A stretch of DNA of 64,000 bases from contig CAXTAK010000015.1 of NCBI GenBank assembly GCA_964242735.1, positions 1-64,000 of the forward strand, read 5' to 3'. Origin of the DNA: CADCUY01 sp964242735 (GTDB lineage: Bacteria; Actinomycetota; Actinomycetes; Actinomycetales; Quadrisphaeraceae). This document shows, piece after piece, positions 24,442 to 32,351 of this stretch. Numbering within the stretch: the stretch's first letter is position 1; every line of letters starts with the position of its first letter. Under the pieces are notes generated by a model. It was given only the letters and a program-made list of their open reading frames with translations, was not told the origin of the DNA and searched no databases. The position numbers and the translations under genes are program-made.

Positions 24442-24812
24442 GGGCCGCGGTGGGGCGCGGCCCGACGCGCACCTCACGCGCGGTGGGCCGCCTCGCGGAG
24501 GCGCTCGCGCGCCGCAGCGGTGCGGTGGGCGCGGACGTGCCCGGGCCCGGCGGCACCTCGCTCCGGGTGTGCGCCGGCGCCGGTCCCCGGGTGTGCGCGC
24601 GCGGGGGCACCACCTACGGCGAGGTCTTCGTCACCCGTCGGCCGCTGTCGGCGGTGGGTCCGGCGCTGGTGCGCCACGAGCTGGCGCACGTGCGGCAGTG
24701 GCGCCGCTGGGGACCGCTGCTGCCGGTGGTGTACCTCCTCTCCGGGGTGGACCCGCTGCGCAACCGCTTCGAGCAGCAGGCCGGGCTCGTCGACGGCGGG
24801 TACGTGCGGTGA
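24438..24812 (+). CDS. Small HExxH putative metallopeptidase inside the F420 operon
   Basis: This 124-residue protein is not a recognised F420 enzyme. Its core is VTRRPLSAVGPALVRHELAH followed by VRQWRRWGPLLPVVYLLSG, with a perfect HExxH zinc motif (H80, E81, H84) and a conserved-looking FEQQA (E112) that could give a third ligand, as in minimal gluzincins. Two cysteines (C45, C53) lie upstream. It overlaps both neighbours by four bases (GTGA), so it is co-translated with cofD and cofE. It may be a vestigial or specialised peptidase; no signal peptide is seen, and LLPVVYLL could be a short membrane-associated helix. Confidence 0.7.
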   Translation: MRAAVGRGPTRTSRAVGRLAEALARRSGAVGADVPGPGGTSLRVCAGAGPRVCARGGTTYGEVFVTRRPLSAVGPALVRHELAHVRQWRRWGPLLPVVYLLSGVDPLRNRFEQQAGLVDGGYVR

Positions 24813-25858
24813 GCGGGCGGCCCGTCGCCCGCCTCGCCGCGCACGCCGTGCCCGGGATCCCGGAGGTGCGCCGGGGCGACGACCTCGCAGCCCTGGTCGT
24901 CGCCGCGTGCTCGGCGGCGGGCGTGGAGCTGGGCAGCGGTGACGTGCTCGTGGTCGCGAGCAAGGTCGTCGCCAAGGCCGAGGGGCGCCAGGTGGTCGCC
25001 GGCGACGTCGCGGCGCGCCAGCGGGCGGTGGAGTCCCAGACCGTGCGCGTGCTCGCCGAGCGCCTCCACCCCGACGGTCGGGTGACGCAGGTGGTGCACT
25101 CGCGCTCGGGGCCGGTGATGGCCGCGGCGGGGGTCGACGCCTCCGACGTCGAGGACGGCACCGTCCTGCTGCTCCCCCTCGACGCCGACGCCTCGGCGCG
25201 CGCACTGCGCGCCAGGGTGGGCGAGCTGACCGGCGCCCACCCGGCGGTGCTCGTCAGCGACACCGGTGGGCGGCCGTGGCGCGACGGCGTCGCCGACTTC
25301 GCGCTGGGCGCCGCGGGGCTGGAGGTGCTCGACGACGTCCGCGGTCGCCTGGACCGTTCGGGGCGCCCCCTGGAGGTCACCGTGAGGGCGGTCGCGGACC
25401 AGGTCGCCTCCCTCGCCGACCTGGTGAAGGACAAGGCGGCCGGCACGCCGGTCGCGGTGGTGCGGGGCCTGGGGCGTCACGTGGTGCCCGGGGACGGCGC
25501 GGGCGCGGCGGGGCTGGTGCGGGTCGGGCCGGGCGACTGGTTCGCCCACGGGCACGTCGAGGCGGTGCGGGCGGCGCTGGGCGTGGCGGTGGGCGAGGTG
25601 CCGCCGGCGCCGGTCGTCCCCGGCGGCCCCGTCCACGCGCGGCTGGCGCGGGCGGTGGCCGTCGCGGTGGCCGGTCACGGGAGCGTCACCGGGGGCGCCG
25701 CGGTCACCGCGGGCGGGGGGACGGCCCGCGTGGCCGGTGAGCCCTACGCCGCGGGCGCGATGGTCGAGCGGCTGCGCGCGGCGGCGTGGACGGAGCGCCT
25801 CGTCCTCCAGGTGCAGCGGACGTCGGACGGGGCCGTGCTCACCGCCCGCGAAGCCTGA
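24809..25858 (+). CDS. cofE: Coenzyme F420-0:L-glutamate ligase
   Basis: CofE adds gamma-linked glutamates to F420-0 using GTP. The 349-residue protein shows GIPEVRRGDDLAALVVAA, the ligase motif DVLVVASKVVAKAEGRQV, VHSRSGPVMAAAGVDASDVE, SDTGGRPWRDGVADFALGAAG and ASLADLVKDKAAGTPVAVVR. In mycobacteria the orthologue FbiB is about 450 residues with a C-terminal nitroreductase (FMN) domain that reduces dehydro-F420-0. Here only about 100 residues follow the ligase and they do not look like that domain. The reductase must therefore be elsewhere, or the tail is a remnant. GTG at 24809 overlaps the upstream stop. Confidence 0.9.
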   Translation: MSGRPVARLAAHAVPGIPEVRRGDDLAALVVAACSAAGVELGSGDVLVVASKVVAKAEGRQVVAGDVAARQRAVESQTVRVLAERLHPDGRVTQVVHSRSGPVMAAAGVDASDVEDGTVLLLPLDADASARALRARVGELTGAHPAVLVSDTGGRPWRDGVADFALGAAGLEVLDDVRGRLDRSGRPLEVTVRAVADQVASLADLVKDKAAGTPVAVVRGLGRHVVPGDGAGAAGLVRVGPGDWFAHGHVEAVRAALGVAVGEVPPAPVVPGGPVHARLARAVAVAVAGHGSVTGGAAVTAGGGTARVAGEPYAAGAMVERLRAAAWTERLVLQVQRTSDGAVLTAREA

Positions 25859-25871
25859 GGCTCCGGAGCCT
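25858..25871. terminator. Palindrome directly after cofE
   Basis: AGGCTCCGGAGCCT is a perfect 14-base palindrome that overlaps the last base of the cofE stop codon. It can fold into a short hairpin and might end the cofDE transcript. The following bases up to 26129 contain no gene that could be supported. Confidence 0.35.
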
Positions 25872-26129
25872 GCCCTGCCCCAGCCGACGCGCCCACCGCA
25901 CCGGGCACGGTCCGGCGGCCCGCCGCCAGGTGTCGCGCGAGCGGTGCGGTGATCATCCGCGTCGGAAGATCTCGATGTCGATGCTGCACGAGCGGGGTCC
26001 GGCCGATCCCAGCACGGCGTGCCGTCGGCGTGTCGGCGCAGCATCCCGGTGCGGCACGTGGCCCCAGGCCCTCATGTGCGCCCGGACGCACCGCCACCCA
26101 CCAGCCGACCGGGTCGCCGACCTCCGCGG

Positions 26130-27095
26130 TCAGCTCCGCATGCCGGTGGCGGAGGGGGTGTGGCGCGGCAGCGCCGTCCGCGCCCCCCGGCGCGGGCGAC
26201 GGTGGCCGGCGAGCTGCAGCAGCCGCTGGACCCGGTAGCGGTGCCCGCGGTAGCACTCGATGACCTCGGCGCACCCCGCGTCGTCCAGCACCTCGCCCGT
26301 CAGGGCCCACGAGACGTCCTTGGGCACGTGGAAGTCCGCGAAGCTGAACGCATCGGCGTCGCCGTGGGCGCGGTGGCGCACCTCAGCTGCCGTCCACACC
26401 CCCACCCCCGGCAGCGAGCGCAGCGCCGGCGCCACCTGGTGCGGGGCCATCGTCAGCGTCCGCTCGAGCCCGGCGGCCGCGGAGACCGCGGTGCGCACCA
26501 CGCGCCGCCGGCGCTCCTCGACCCCCGCCCGCAGCCACTCCCAGCTCGGGATCGCCGCCCACTGGCGCGGGGTCGGCGGCAGGTGCATCCCGGCGGCCGG
26601 GCCCCCGGGCAGCGCCGGGGCGCCCGGTGCAGGGTCCCCGAAGCGGTGCAGCAGGTCGCGCCAGGCCGCGAAGGCCTCGACACCGATGACCACCTGCTCG
26701 ATGGCCGCGCCGGCGAGCGCCTCCACGACCGCACGGGTGCGCGGGGTGCGCAGCCCCGGGTGGCGGCGCCAGGCGTCGACGAGCAGGCGGTGGTCGGGCC
26801 TCGGCGCGAACGACGCGGGGTCGTCGTGGGCGCCGACCAGGTCGGGGACGCCGTCCAGGACCCACGCGGCGCCGTCCCCCCACGCCAGCGCCACCACCTC
26901 GGCGCTGGCGGGCTGCGGGCGCAGGAGCAGCAGCGCCGACCCGCACGGGGTGCCGGTGGCCCACCACCACGACCCGTCGACCGCGCGCCGCACCGCGGGG
27001 TCACCCGCGCCGCGGCGCAGCGGCCCGAGGGTGGCCGCCAGGTCCATCGGCCACCCCACCCGCACCGTGCGCGAGGTCGGAGCGGTGCTCACCAC
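26130..27095 (-). CDS. HhH-GPD DNA glycosylase (3-methyladenine glycosylase II type)
   Basis: The 321-residue protein carries the helix-hairpin-helix motif LRSLPGVGVWTAAEVRHRAH and, about twenty residues on, the region around FADFHVPKDVSWAL with the catalytic-type aspartate. CYRGHRYRVQRLLQLAGH closes the domain. An N-terminal segment with GTPCGSALLLLRPQPASAEV resembles the AlkA-like beta domain. It would remove alkylated bases from DNA by cutting the glycosidic bond. GTG at 27093-27095 has GGAG at a suitable distance; the frame is open further upstream but runs into the divergent DUF3105 promoter. Confidence 0.82.
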   Translation of the reverse strand: MVSTAPTSRTVRVGWPMDLAATLGPLRRGAGDPAVRRAVDGSWWWATGTPCGSALLLLRPQPASAEVVALAWGDGAAWVLDGVPDLVGAHDDPASFAPRPDHRLLVDAWRRHPGLRTPRTRAVVEALAGAAIEQVVIGVEAFAAWRDLLHRFGDPAPGAPALPGGPAAGMHLPPTPRQWAAIPSWEWLRAGVEERRRRVVRTAVSAAAGLERTLTMAPHQVAPALRSLPGVGVWTAAEVRHRAHGDADAFSFADFHVPKDVSWALTGEVLDDAGCAEVIECYRGHRYRVQRLLQLAGHRRPRRGARTALPRHTPSATGMRS

Positions 27096-27132
27096 CACAG
27101 TCTCCACGCCGGGGGCGCCCCGGGGGCGCTCG

Positions 27133-27138
27133 TACAGT
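27133..27138 (+). promoter_or_regulatory. -10 box for a leaderless DUF3105 transcript
   Basis: TACAGT is followed by six bases and then the GTG start codon at 27145, with no ribosome-binding site. It is the same geometry as at manB, the metallopeptidase gene and the large glycosyltransferase. Confidence 0.55.
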
Positions 27139-27144
27139 GAACCC

Positions 27145-27870
27145 GTGGCCAGGACCAAGTCGACCGCCCGCTCCGAGCGGTCCGAGCGCGACCGCCGGCT
27201 CGACGCGATGCGTCGCGAGCAGGCGGGCAGGGAGCGCCGGCGCCGGCTCGCGCTCATCATCGGTGCGGCGGTGCTGGCGCTGGTGCTGGTCGGGACGGTG
27301 GCGCTGACCCTGGTCCGCCAGCAGCAGGCCCTGGACCCCGACAACATCGGGGTCGACGCGACAGCGGCGGCGTGCCAGCCGGTGGAGGCGGTGCCCGCCG
27401 CGACCGCCGGGGAGCACGTCGGCCCGGGCACCAGCACGCCCGACCGCACGACCGTGGAGTACGAGCAGGTGCCTGCCGTGTCGGGGCCGCACTACGTCAG
27501 CCCGGTGACTCCCGCCGCGCCGTTCTACACCGCCGACGACCGGCCGGCGGTCGAGCAGCTCGTGCACAACCTCGAGCACGGGTACACCATCGCCTGGTAC
27601 TCCAGCGCGCTGCCCGCCGAGCAGGTGACCGCGCTGGAGGAGGCGTCGGAGGCCATGCGCCGCGAGGCCGACACCCAGAACGGCAAGTTCATCGCCGCCC
27701 CCTGGGACGAGGCGCGGGGGCCGCTGCCCGGGGGCACGGCGTTGAGCCTGGCGCACTGGGGCGCCGAGGACGGCGCGGTGCAGCACTGCGGCGCCGTCTC
27801 CGGGGCGGTCATCGCCGACTTCGTCGCAGCGCACCCCGCCTCCGACTCCCCCGAGCCGAACGCCGCGTGA
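27145..27870 (+). CDS. DUF3105 membrane-anchored protein
   Basis: The 241-residue protein has a basic cytoplasmic head with repeated RSERS-type residues and one membrane helix (LALIIGAAVLALVLVGTVAL). An outer domain bears the DUF3105 signature SGPHYVSPVTPAAPFYT and QLVHNLEHGYTIAWYSS, whose histidines suggest metal binding, plus a paired-cysteine pattern (one near the membrane, one in AVQHCGAV). Function is unknown; related proteins are widespread on the outer face of actinobacterial and cyanobacterial membranes. Its stop overlaps the next gene's GTG (GTGA). Confidence 0.85.
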   Translation: MARTKSTARSERSERDRRLDAMRREQAGRERRRRLALIIGAAVLALVLVGTVALTLVRQQQALDPDNIGVDATAAACQPVEAVPAATAGEHVGPGTSTPDRTTVEYEQVPAVSGPHYVSPVTPAAPFYTADDRPAVEQLVHNLEHGYTIAWYSSALPAEQVTALEEASEAMRREADTQNGKFIAAPWDEARGPLPGGTALSLAHWGAEDGAVQHCGAVSGAVIADFVAAHPASDSPEPNAA

Positions 27871-28694
27871 GCTCCCCGACACCGACGCGGGTGACCGTGC
27901 CCGCGCTGCTGGCCGCCGCCGTCGCCAGTGACCCCGGGCGCCCGCGCCTGACCTGGTACGGCGGTGACGGCGAGCGCGTCGAGCTGTCCGCCCGGGTGCT
28001 GCTCAACTGGGTGGCGAAGACCGCGAACCTGCTGGTGGAGGAGCTGCTGGACCTCCCGGCCCCCGGGCGGGCGCCCGTGGTGGCGCTCGACCTGCCGGTG
28101 CACTGGCGCAGCCTGGTGTGGGGCCTGGCCGCGTGGGCCGTCGGTGCCCGCGTGACCGACGGCGGAGCGGCCGACGCCGACGTGGTGGTCACCGCGGTCC
28201 CCGCCACCGCCCCGGCTCCCCGGCGCGGTGGCGCCCCGCTGGTGGTGGTGGAGCTCGCGGCCCTCGCCCGCTCCACGGCCGACGTCCCCGCGGGCGCGCT
28301 CGACTACAACGCCGTGGTCGCCGGGTACGGCGACCACCTGCCCGCCGGGGTGTCACCGCTCCTCCTCGACCCGACCGTGCTGCGACCCGCCCCACCGGCG
28401 GTCGGAGGCCCCGATGCGCCCGACGCCGGGGGCCCGGACGTCGGGGGCCCGGAGGTCGGACCGGGAGGTCGCGGGGCCCTGGACGTCGAGGTCGTCGCCA
28501 GCGGCCCCGCGGCACCCACGGCGCCCGCGGTGCCGCGCACGCTCGTCGACACCGCTCGGACCGACCACGCCGGGGCGCTCGCGGCGGTGGTCGCCGCGCT
28601 GGCCGCCGACGGCTCGGTGGTGCTGCACGGGCCGGGGGCACCCGCGCCGGACCGCCTGGCGACCGTGGAGCGGACGACCGGGCGCGCGCCGTAG
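27867..28694 (+). CDS. TIGR03089 family protein
   Basis: The 275-residue protein resembles the actinobacterial TIGR03089 family, an acyl-CoA-synthetase-like N-terminal fold without the full adenylation motifs. Visible features are TVPALLAAAVASDPGRPRLT and WYGGDGERVELSARVLLNWV followed by AKTANLLVEELLDL, which match the start of AMP-forming ligases, and a glycine/proline-rich repeated insert (GGPDVGGPEVGPGG) near residue 190. It lacks the ATP-binding P-loop and the C-terminal lid, so it is probably not an active ligase. Function is unknown. It is translationally coupled to DUF3105. Confidence 0.75.
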   Translation: MSSPTPTRVTVPALLAAAVASDPGRPRLTWYGGDGERVELSARVLLNWVAKTANLLVEELLDLPAPGRAPVVALDLPVHWRSLVWGLAAWAVGARVTDGGAADADVVVTAVPATAPAPRRGGAPLVVVELAALARSTADVPAGALDYNAVVAGYGDHLPAGVSPLLLDPTVLRPAPPAVGGPDAPDAGGPDVGGPEVGPGGRGALDVEVVASGPAAPTAPAVPRTLVDTARTDHAGALAAVVAALAADGSVVLHGPGAPAPDRLATVERTTGRAP

Positions 28695-28698
28695 GGTC
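28693..28698 (+). promoter_or_regulatory. Possible -10 box for the dehydratase pair
   Basis: TAGGGT overlaps the stop codon of the TIGR03089 gene and lies about 70 bases before the first dehydratase start, leaving room for a leader with its own Shine-Dalgarno sequence. No -35 box was found. Confidence 0.35.
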
Positions 28699-28766
28699 CA
28701 CGGCCAGCCATCGCGCCCAGGACCAGCACCACCGCGCCCCAGGACCGGCACCACGAGGAGACCAGC

Positions 28767-29762
28767 ATGAGCAAGAGGGCCCTGATCACGGGGATCACCG
28801 GGCAGGACGGCATGTACCTCGCCGAGCTGCTGCTGTCCAAGGACTACGAGGTGTACGGGCTGGTCCGGGGCCAGAACAACCCCAAGCTGCCCGTGCTGGC
28901 CGCGGAGCTGCCCGACGTCCGGCTGCTCACCGGTGACCTGATGGACCTCTCCAGCCTCATGCGGGCGCTGTCCGCCGCCCGGCCCGAGGAGGTCTACAAC
29001 CTGGGGGCCATCTCCTTCGTGGCCTACTCCTGGGAGAACGCGGCGCTGACCAGCGAGGTCACCGGCCTGGGTGTGCTCAACATGCTCGAGGCCACCCGGC
29101 TGCACGCCGGCACCGACCCCGGGCGGGTGCGCTTCTACCAGGCGTCGAGCTCGGAGATGTTCGGCAAGGTCCAGGACGTGCCGCAGCGCGAGACCACCCT
29201 GCTGTGGCCCCGCAGCCCCTACGGGGTGGCGAAGGTCTACGGGCACTACATGACGATCAACTACCGCGAGTCCTACGGCATGCACGCCTCCTCGGGGATG
29301 CTGTTCAACCACGAGTCGCCCCGCCGCGGCCCGGAGTTCGTCACCCGCAAGGTCAGCCGGGCGGTGGCACGCATCGCTCTCGGCAGGCAGCAGAGCCTGA
29401 GCCTGGGCAACCTCGACGCGCGGCGCGACTGGGGCTTCGCGGGTGACTACGTCGAGGCGATGTGGCTGATGCTCCAGCAGGACGTCGCCGACGACTACGT
29501 CATCGCCACCGGCGAGACCCACTCCATCGGCGAGCTGCTCGACGTGGCCTTCGCCCGCGTCGGCATCGACGACTGGACCGACCGCGTGGTCGTCGATCCC
29601 GCGTTCCTGCGCCCGGCGGAGGTCGACCTGCTCATCGGTGACCCCACCAAGGCCCGCGAGCAGCTGGGGTGGACGCCGAAGGTGGGCTTCGCCGAGCTGG
29701 TGGAGATGATGGTCGACGCGGACCTCGCCGAGCAGAAGGTGCTCGCTGGGCTGTCGCGGTGA
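28767..29762 (+). CDS. gmd: GDP-mannose 4,6-dehydratase
   Basis: This short-chain-type enzyme converts GDP-mannose to GDP-4-keto-6-deoxymannose, the precursor of fucose, rhamnose or related sugars. The 331-residue protein has the NADP motif ITGITGQDGMYLAELLL, the catalytic loop with S129-E130 (QASSSEMFGKV), Y152 and K156 (SPYGVAKVYGHY), and the family signature LFNHESPRRGPEFVTRKVS. RRDWGFAGDYVEAMW and VDPAFLRPAEVD follow. GAGGAG lies ahead of the ATG. It overlaps a diverged paralogue by four bases. With manB upstream in the same region it fits a deoxyhexose branch of GDP-mannose metabolism. Confidence 0.92.
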   Translation: MSKRALITGITGQDGMYLAELLLSKDYEVYGLVRGQNNPKLPVLAAELPDVRLLTGDLMDLSSLMRALSAARPEEVYNLGAISFVAYSWENAALTSEVTGLGVLNMLEATRLHAGTDPGRVRFYQASSSEMFGKVQDVPQRETTLLWPRSPYGVAKVYGHYMTINYRESYGMHASSGMLFNHESPRRGPEFVTRKVSRAVARIALGRQQSLSLGNLDARRDWGFAGDYVEAMWLMLQQDVADDYVIATGETHSIGELLDVAFARVGIDDWTDRVVVDPAFLRPAEVDLLIGDPTKAREQLGWTPKVGFAELVEMMVDADLAEQKVLAGLSR

Positions 29763-30721
29763 CCACCGCGCTGGTCACCGGGGTCACCGGCCAGGACGGC
29801 GGGTACCTCGCCGAGCTGCTCGTCACCGGGGGCGCGCGGGTCCACGGGCTGGTGCGCCCCGGCACCCGCCACCGGCCGCTCCCGCCGCACCTGGCGGCCC
29901 TGGGCGGGGCCCTGGTGCTGCACGAGGTCGACGTGCTCGACCTCCCCGCGGTGCGCCAGCTGGTGACCGCGCTCGCCCCCGACGAGGTGTACAACCTGGC
30001 CGCGGAGAGCTCCGTGGCCCGATCCTGGGCCGACCCGGTGACCACTGCGCGACTGGACGCGGTGCTGCCCGCCGTCCTGCTGGAGGCCGCGGCCGCGCTG
30101 CCGGGCACCCGGGTGCTGCAGGCCTCCAGCGCCGAGGTCTTCGCCGGCGCCACCAGCGCGCCGCAGGACGAGGGCACACCGGTGGCGCCCACCAGCCCCT
30201 ACGGCGCCGCCAAGGCGCACGCCCACCACCTCGTCGGGGTCCACCGGGCGCGGGGGCTGCACGCCGTCGCGACCGTGCTGTACCCCCACGAGTCACCGCG
30301 CCGCCCGGCGACCTTCGTGACCCGCAAGATCACCTCGACCGTCGCGGCGATCGCCCGCGGCGAGGCCGACGAGCTCGTCCTGGGGAACACCGCGGCGCGC
30401 CGCGACTGGGGGTGGGCCCCCGACGTCGTGGTGGCGATGGTCGCCGCGCTGCGCCACGACGAGCCGATGGACTACGTGGTGGCCACCGGTGTCTCGCACT
30501 CCGTCGAGGACCTCGTGCGGGTCGCCGCCGAGCGGGCCGGGGTGGCCGACTGGCGCCAGCGGGTGCGCGTCGATCCCGCGTTCCTGCGGCCCACCGACGC
30601 CACCGACCTCGTCGGCGACGCCACCCGGGCGCGCACCGTGCTGGGGTGGGCCCCGACGCGCACCTTCGAGGAGGTCGTCGCCGCGATGGTCGACACCGAC
30701 CTCGGCCGGCCCAGCGCCTGA
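29759..30721 (+). CDS. Diverged GDP-mannose 4,6-dehydratase-like paralogue
   Basis: The 320-residue protein is clearly related to the gene before it, with TGVTGQDGGYLAELL, LYPHESPRRPATFVTRKITS, RRDWGWAPDVVVAM and VDPAFLRPTDATD. It keeps the nucleotide-binding glycines, S124-E126 (ASSAEVFA) and the Y148/K152 pair. The active-site region is changed (HHLVGVHRARG instead of the YMTINYRESYG type), so its substrate may differ, or it may be a partner subunit. It probably arose by tandem duplication. The GTG start overlaps the upstream stop as GTGA. It may act on GDP-mannose or its 4-keto product. Confidence 0.85.
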   Translation: MTTALVTGVTGQDGGYLAELLVTGGARVHGLVRPGTRHRPLPPHLAALGGALVLHEVDVLDLPAVRQLVTALAPDEVYNLAAESSVARSWADPVTTARLDAVLPAVLLEAAAALPGTRVLQASSAEVFAGATSAPQDEGTPVAPTSPYGAAKAHAHHLVGVHRARGLHAVATVLYPHESPRRPATFVTRKITSTVAAIARGEADELVLGNTAARRDWGWAPDVVVAMVAALRHDEPMDYVVATGVSHSVEDLVRVAAERAGVADWRQRVRVDPAFLRPTDATDLVGDATRARTVLGWAPTRTFEEVVAAMVDTDLGRPSA

Positions 30722-30780
30722 CCCGGCGCCTGACCCGGTCCCGCACCCGACCCGGTGCACCTCCCGGGGGGCGGGGGTCC

Positions 30781-30786
30781 TACGGT
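30781..30786 (+). promoter_or_regulatory. Possible -10 box ahead of the flavoprotein
   Basis: TACGGT fits the TAnnnT pattern and lies 74 bases ahead of the flavoprotein ATG, downstream of the dehydratase stop. No clear -35 box. Confidence 0.35.
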
Positions 30787-30860
30787 GCCCGGAGGGCCGG
30801 TGTCGCCGTCCGTCACGGCGCCGCGATCCCCGACCCGGGTCGCACCAGGACTGGAGCAGC

Positions 30861-32243
30861 ATGCCGACGAGTGCGAGCACCCTCCCCACCCGGCAGGACG
30901 CCGTCGCGAGCCGGACGGCGGTCGTGATCGGTGCGGGGGTGGGCGGGCTCCTGGCCGCCGCCGCCCTGCACGAGAGCTTCCCGCGGGTCGTCGTGGTCGA
31001 CCGCGACACCCTCCCCGACGGCGCCCGGGCGCGCCGCGGTGTGCCGCAGGGGCGCCAGCTCCACGCCCTGCTGGCCAGCGGGGCCCTCGCGCTGGACCAG
31101 CTGCTGCCCGGCCTGACCGGCGAGCTGCGCGCGGCCGGGGCGTCGGTCGTGGACCTGCAGCAGGACGTGCACTGGTACCTCGACGGCCACCTGATGCGCG
31201 GTGCGGCGTCGGGGCTGACCGGGCTGGGCTCGAGCCGCCCCCTCCTGGAGCACGTCGTGCGGCAGCGGGTCCGTGCCCTGCCCGGCGTCGAGGTCGTCGA
31301 CGCCTGCGAGGTCACCGGCCTGGTGACCACGCACGACCGGGCGTCGGTGGTGGGTGTGCGGGTCCGGCCCCGTGATCCGAGCAGGCCGGAGTTCGAGCTC
31401 GACGCCGGTCTGGTCGTCGACTCCGCGGGCCGCGGGTCGCGCACGCCGGTGTGGCTCGAGGAGCTCGGCTACCCGCGGGCGCCGGAGACGACGGTGCGCA
31501 CCGACCACGTCTACGTGACCCGCCACTACCACCAGGAGCCGGAGATGGAGGGCGAGCACCTGACCGCGGCCTCCACCGCGTTCCCCGGGCAGCCCCGGTC
31601 CGGCGTCGTCAGCCGGGAGGAGGGGGGCCGCTTCACCGTGGCGCTGACCGGCATGCTGGGGCAGGAGCCGCCCACCGACGACGCCGGGATGCTCGCCTAC
31701 GCCGAGAGCCTGTCCGGCCCGGAGGTCGCGGAGGTCATGCGCCGCGCCCGACCGCTGGACGAGCCGGTGAGGATGCGCTACCCCGGGGCGACCCGACGCC
31801 ACTACGAGCGCCTGCGCCGCTTCCCCGGCCGCTACCTGGTGATGAACGACGGGATCTGCAGCTTCAACCCCGTCTACGGCCAGGGCATGACCGTGGCGGC
31901 CCTGGAGGCCGTGCTGCTGCGGCGACTGCTGGCCGCGGGCGAGCAGGACCTGGCCCGGCGCTTCTTCCGGGCGGCGGGGAAGCTGGTGGACGCGCCGTGG
32001 GCGCTGGCCACCGGCAGCGACCTGCGCTTCGCCGAGGTGGCGGGGCGCCGCCCGCTGGGCAGCGCCCTGGTCGACCGCTACCTGGACCGCTTCCGGGTCG
32101 CCGCGACGGTCGACCCCCGGCTGGGCGAGGCGTTCCTGCGGGTGGCGAACATGCTCGACGCGCCAGGAGGGCTGTTCGCCCCGGGCACCGTGCTGCGCGT
32201 GCTCCGCTCCGGCGGCCGGCCGCGCGCAGCCGCCGCCCGCTGA
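30861..32243 (+). CDS. FAD-dependent oxidoreductase (aromatic hydroxylase-like)
   Basis: The 460-residue protein has an N-terminal dinucleotide-binding motif (TAVVIGAGVGGLLAAAALHE, ending in VVVVDRDTLPD) and the RRGVPQGRQLHALLASGALAL motif known from FAD monooxygenase-like proteins. A second FAD contact near residue 330 reads RYLVMNDGICSFNPVYGQGM, where GQGM replaces the usual GD-type phosphate-binding sequence. The group is often annotated as 2-polyprenyl-6-methoxyphenol hydroxylase-like; the true substrate is unknown. GGAG precedes the ATG. A role with the distant polyketide genes cannot be claimed. It converges on the amidase gene. Confidence 0.78.
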   Translation: MPTSASTLPTRQDAVASRTAVVIGAGVGGLLAAAALHESFPRVVVVDRDTLPDGARARRGVPQGRQLHALLASGALALDQLLPGLTGELRAAGASVVDLQQDVHWYLDGHLMRGAASGLTGLGSSRPLLEHVVRQRVRALPGVEVVDACEVTGLVTTHDRASVVGVRVRPRDPSRPEFELDAGLVVDSAGRGSRTPVWLEELGYPRAPETTVRTDHVYVTRHYHQEPEMEGEHLTAASTAFPGQPRSGVVSREEGGRFTVALTGMLGQEPPTDDAGMLAYAESLSGPEVAEVMRRARPLDEPVRMRYPGATRRHYERLRRFPGRYLVMNDGICSFNPVYGQGMTVAALEAVLLRRLLAAGEQDLARRFFRAAGKLVDAPWALATGSDLRFAEVAGRRPLGSALVDRYLDRFRVAATVDPRLGEAFLRVANMLDAPGGLFAPGTVLRVLRSGGRPRAAAAR

Positions 32244-32351
32244 GGCGCCGCCCGACCACCCCGGGCAGGCGCGCGGAGCCCGCGCGGGCCACGCCCGCCG
32301 GCCGGTCGCCCCGGACCGCTGGCCGGGCACCCCGCGCACCCGGGGCCGTGG

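Noticed and set aside
25744..26310. Possible small genes in the gap after cofE on either strand
   Set aside because: No start signal, no conserved motif and strong overlap with neighbouring genes; reading frames look random.
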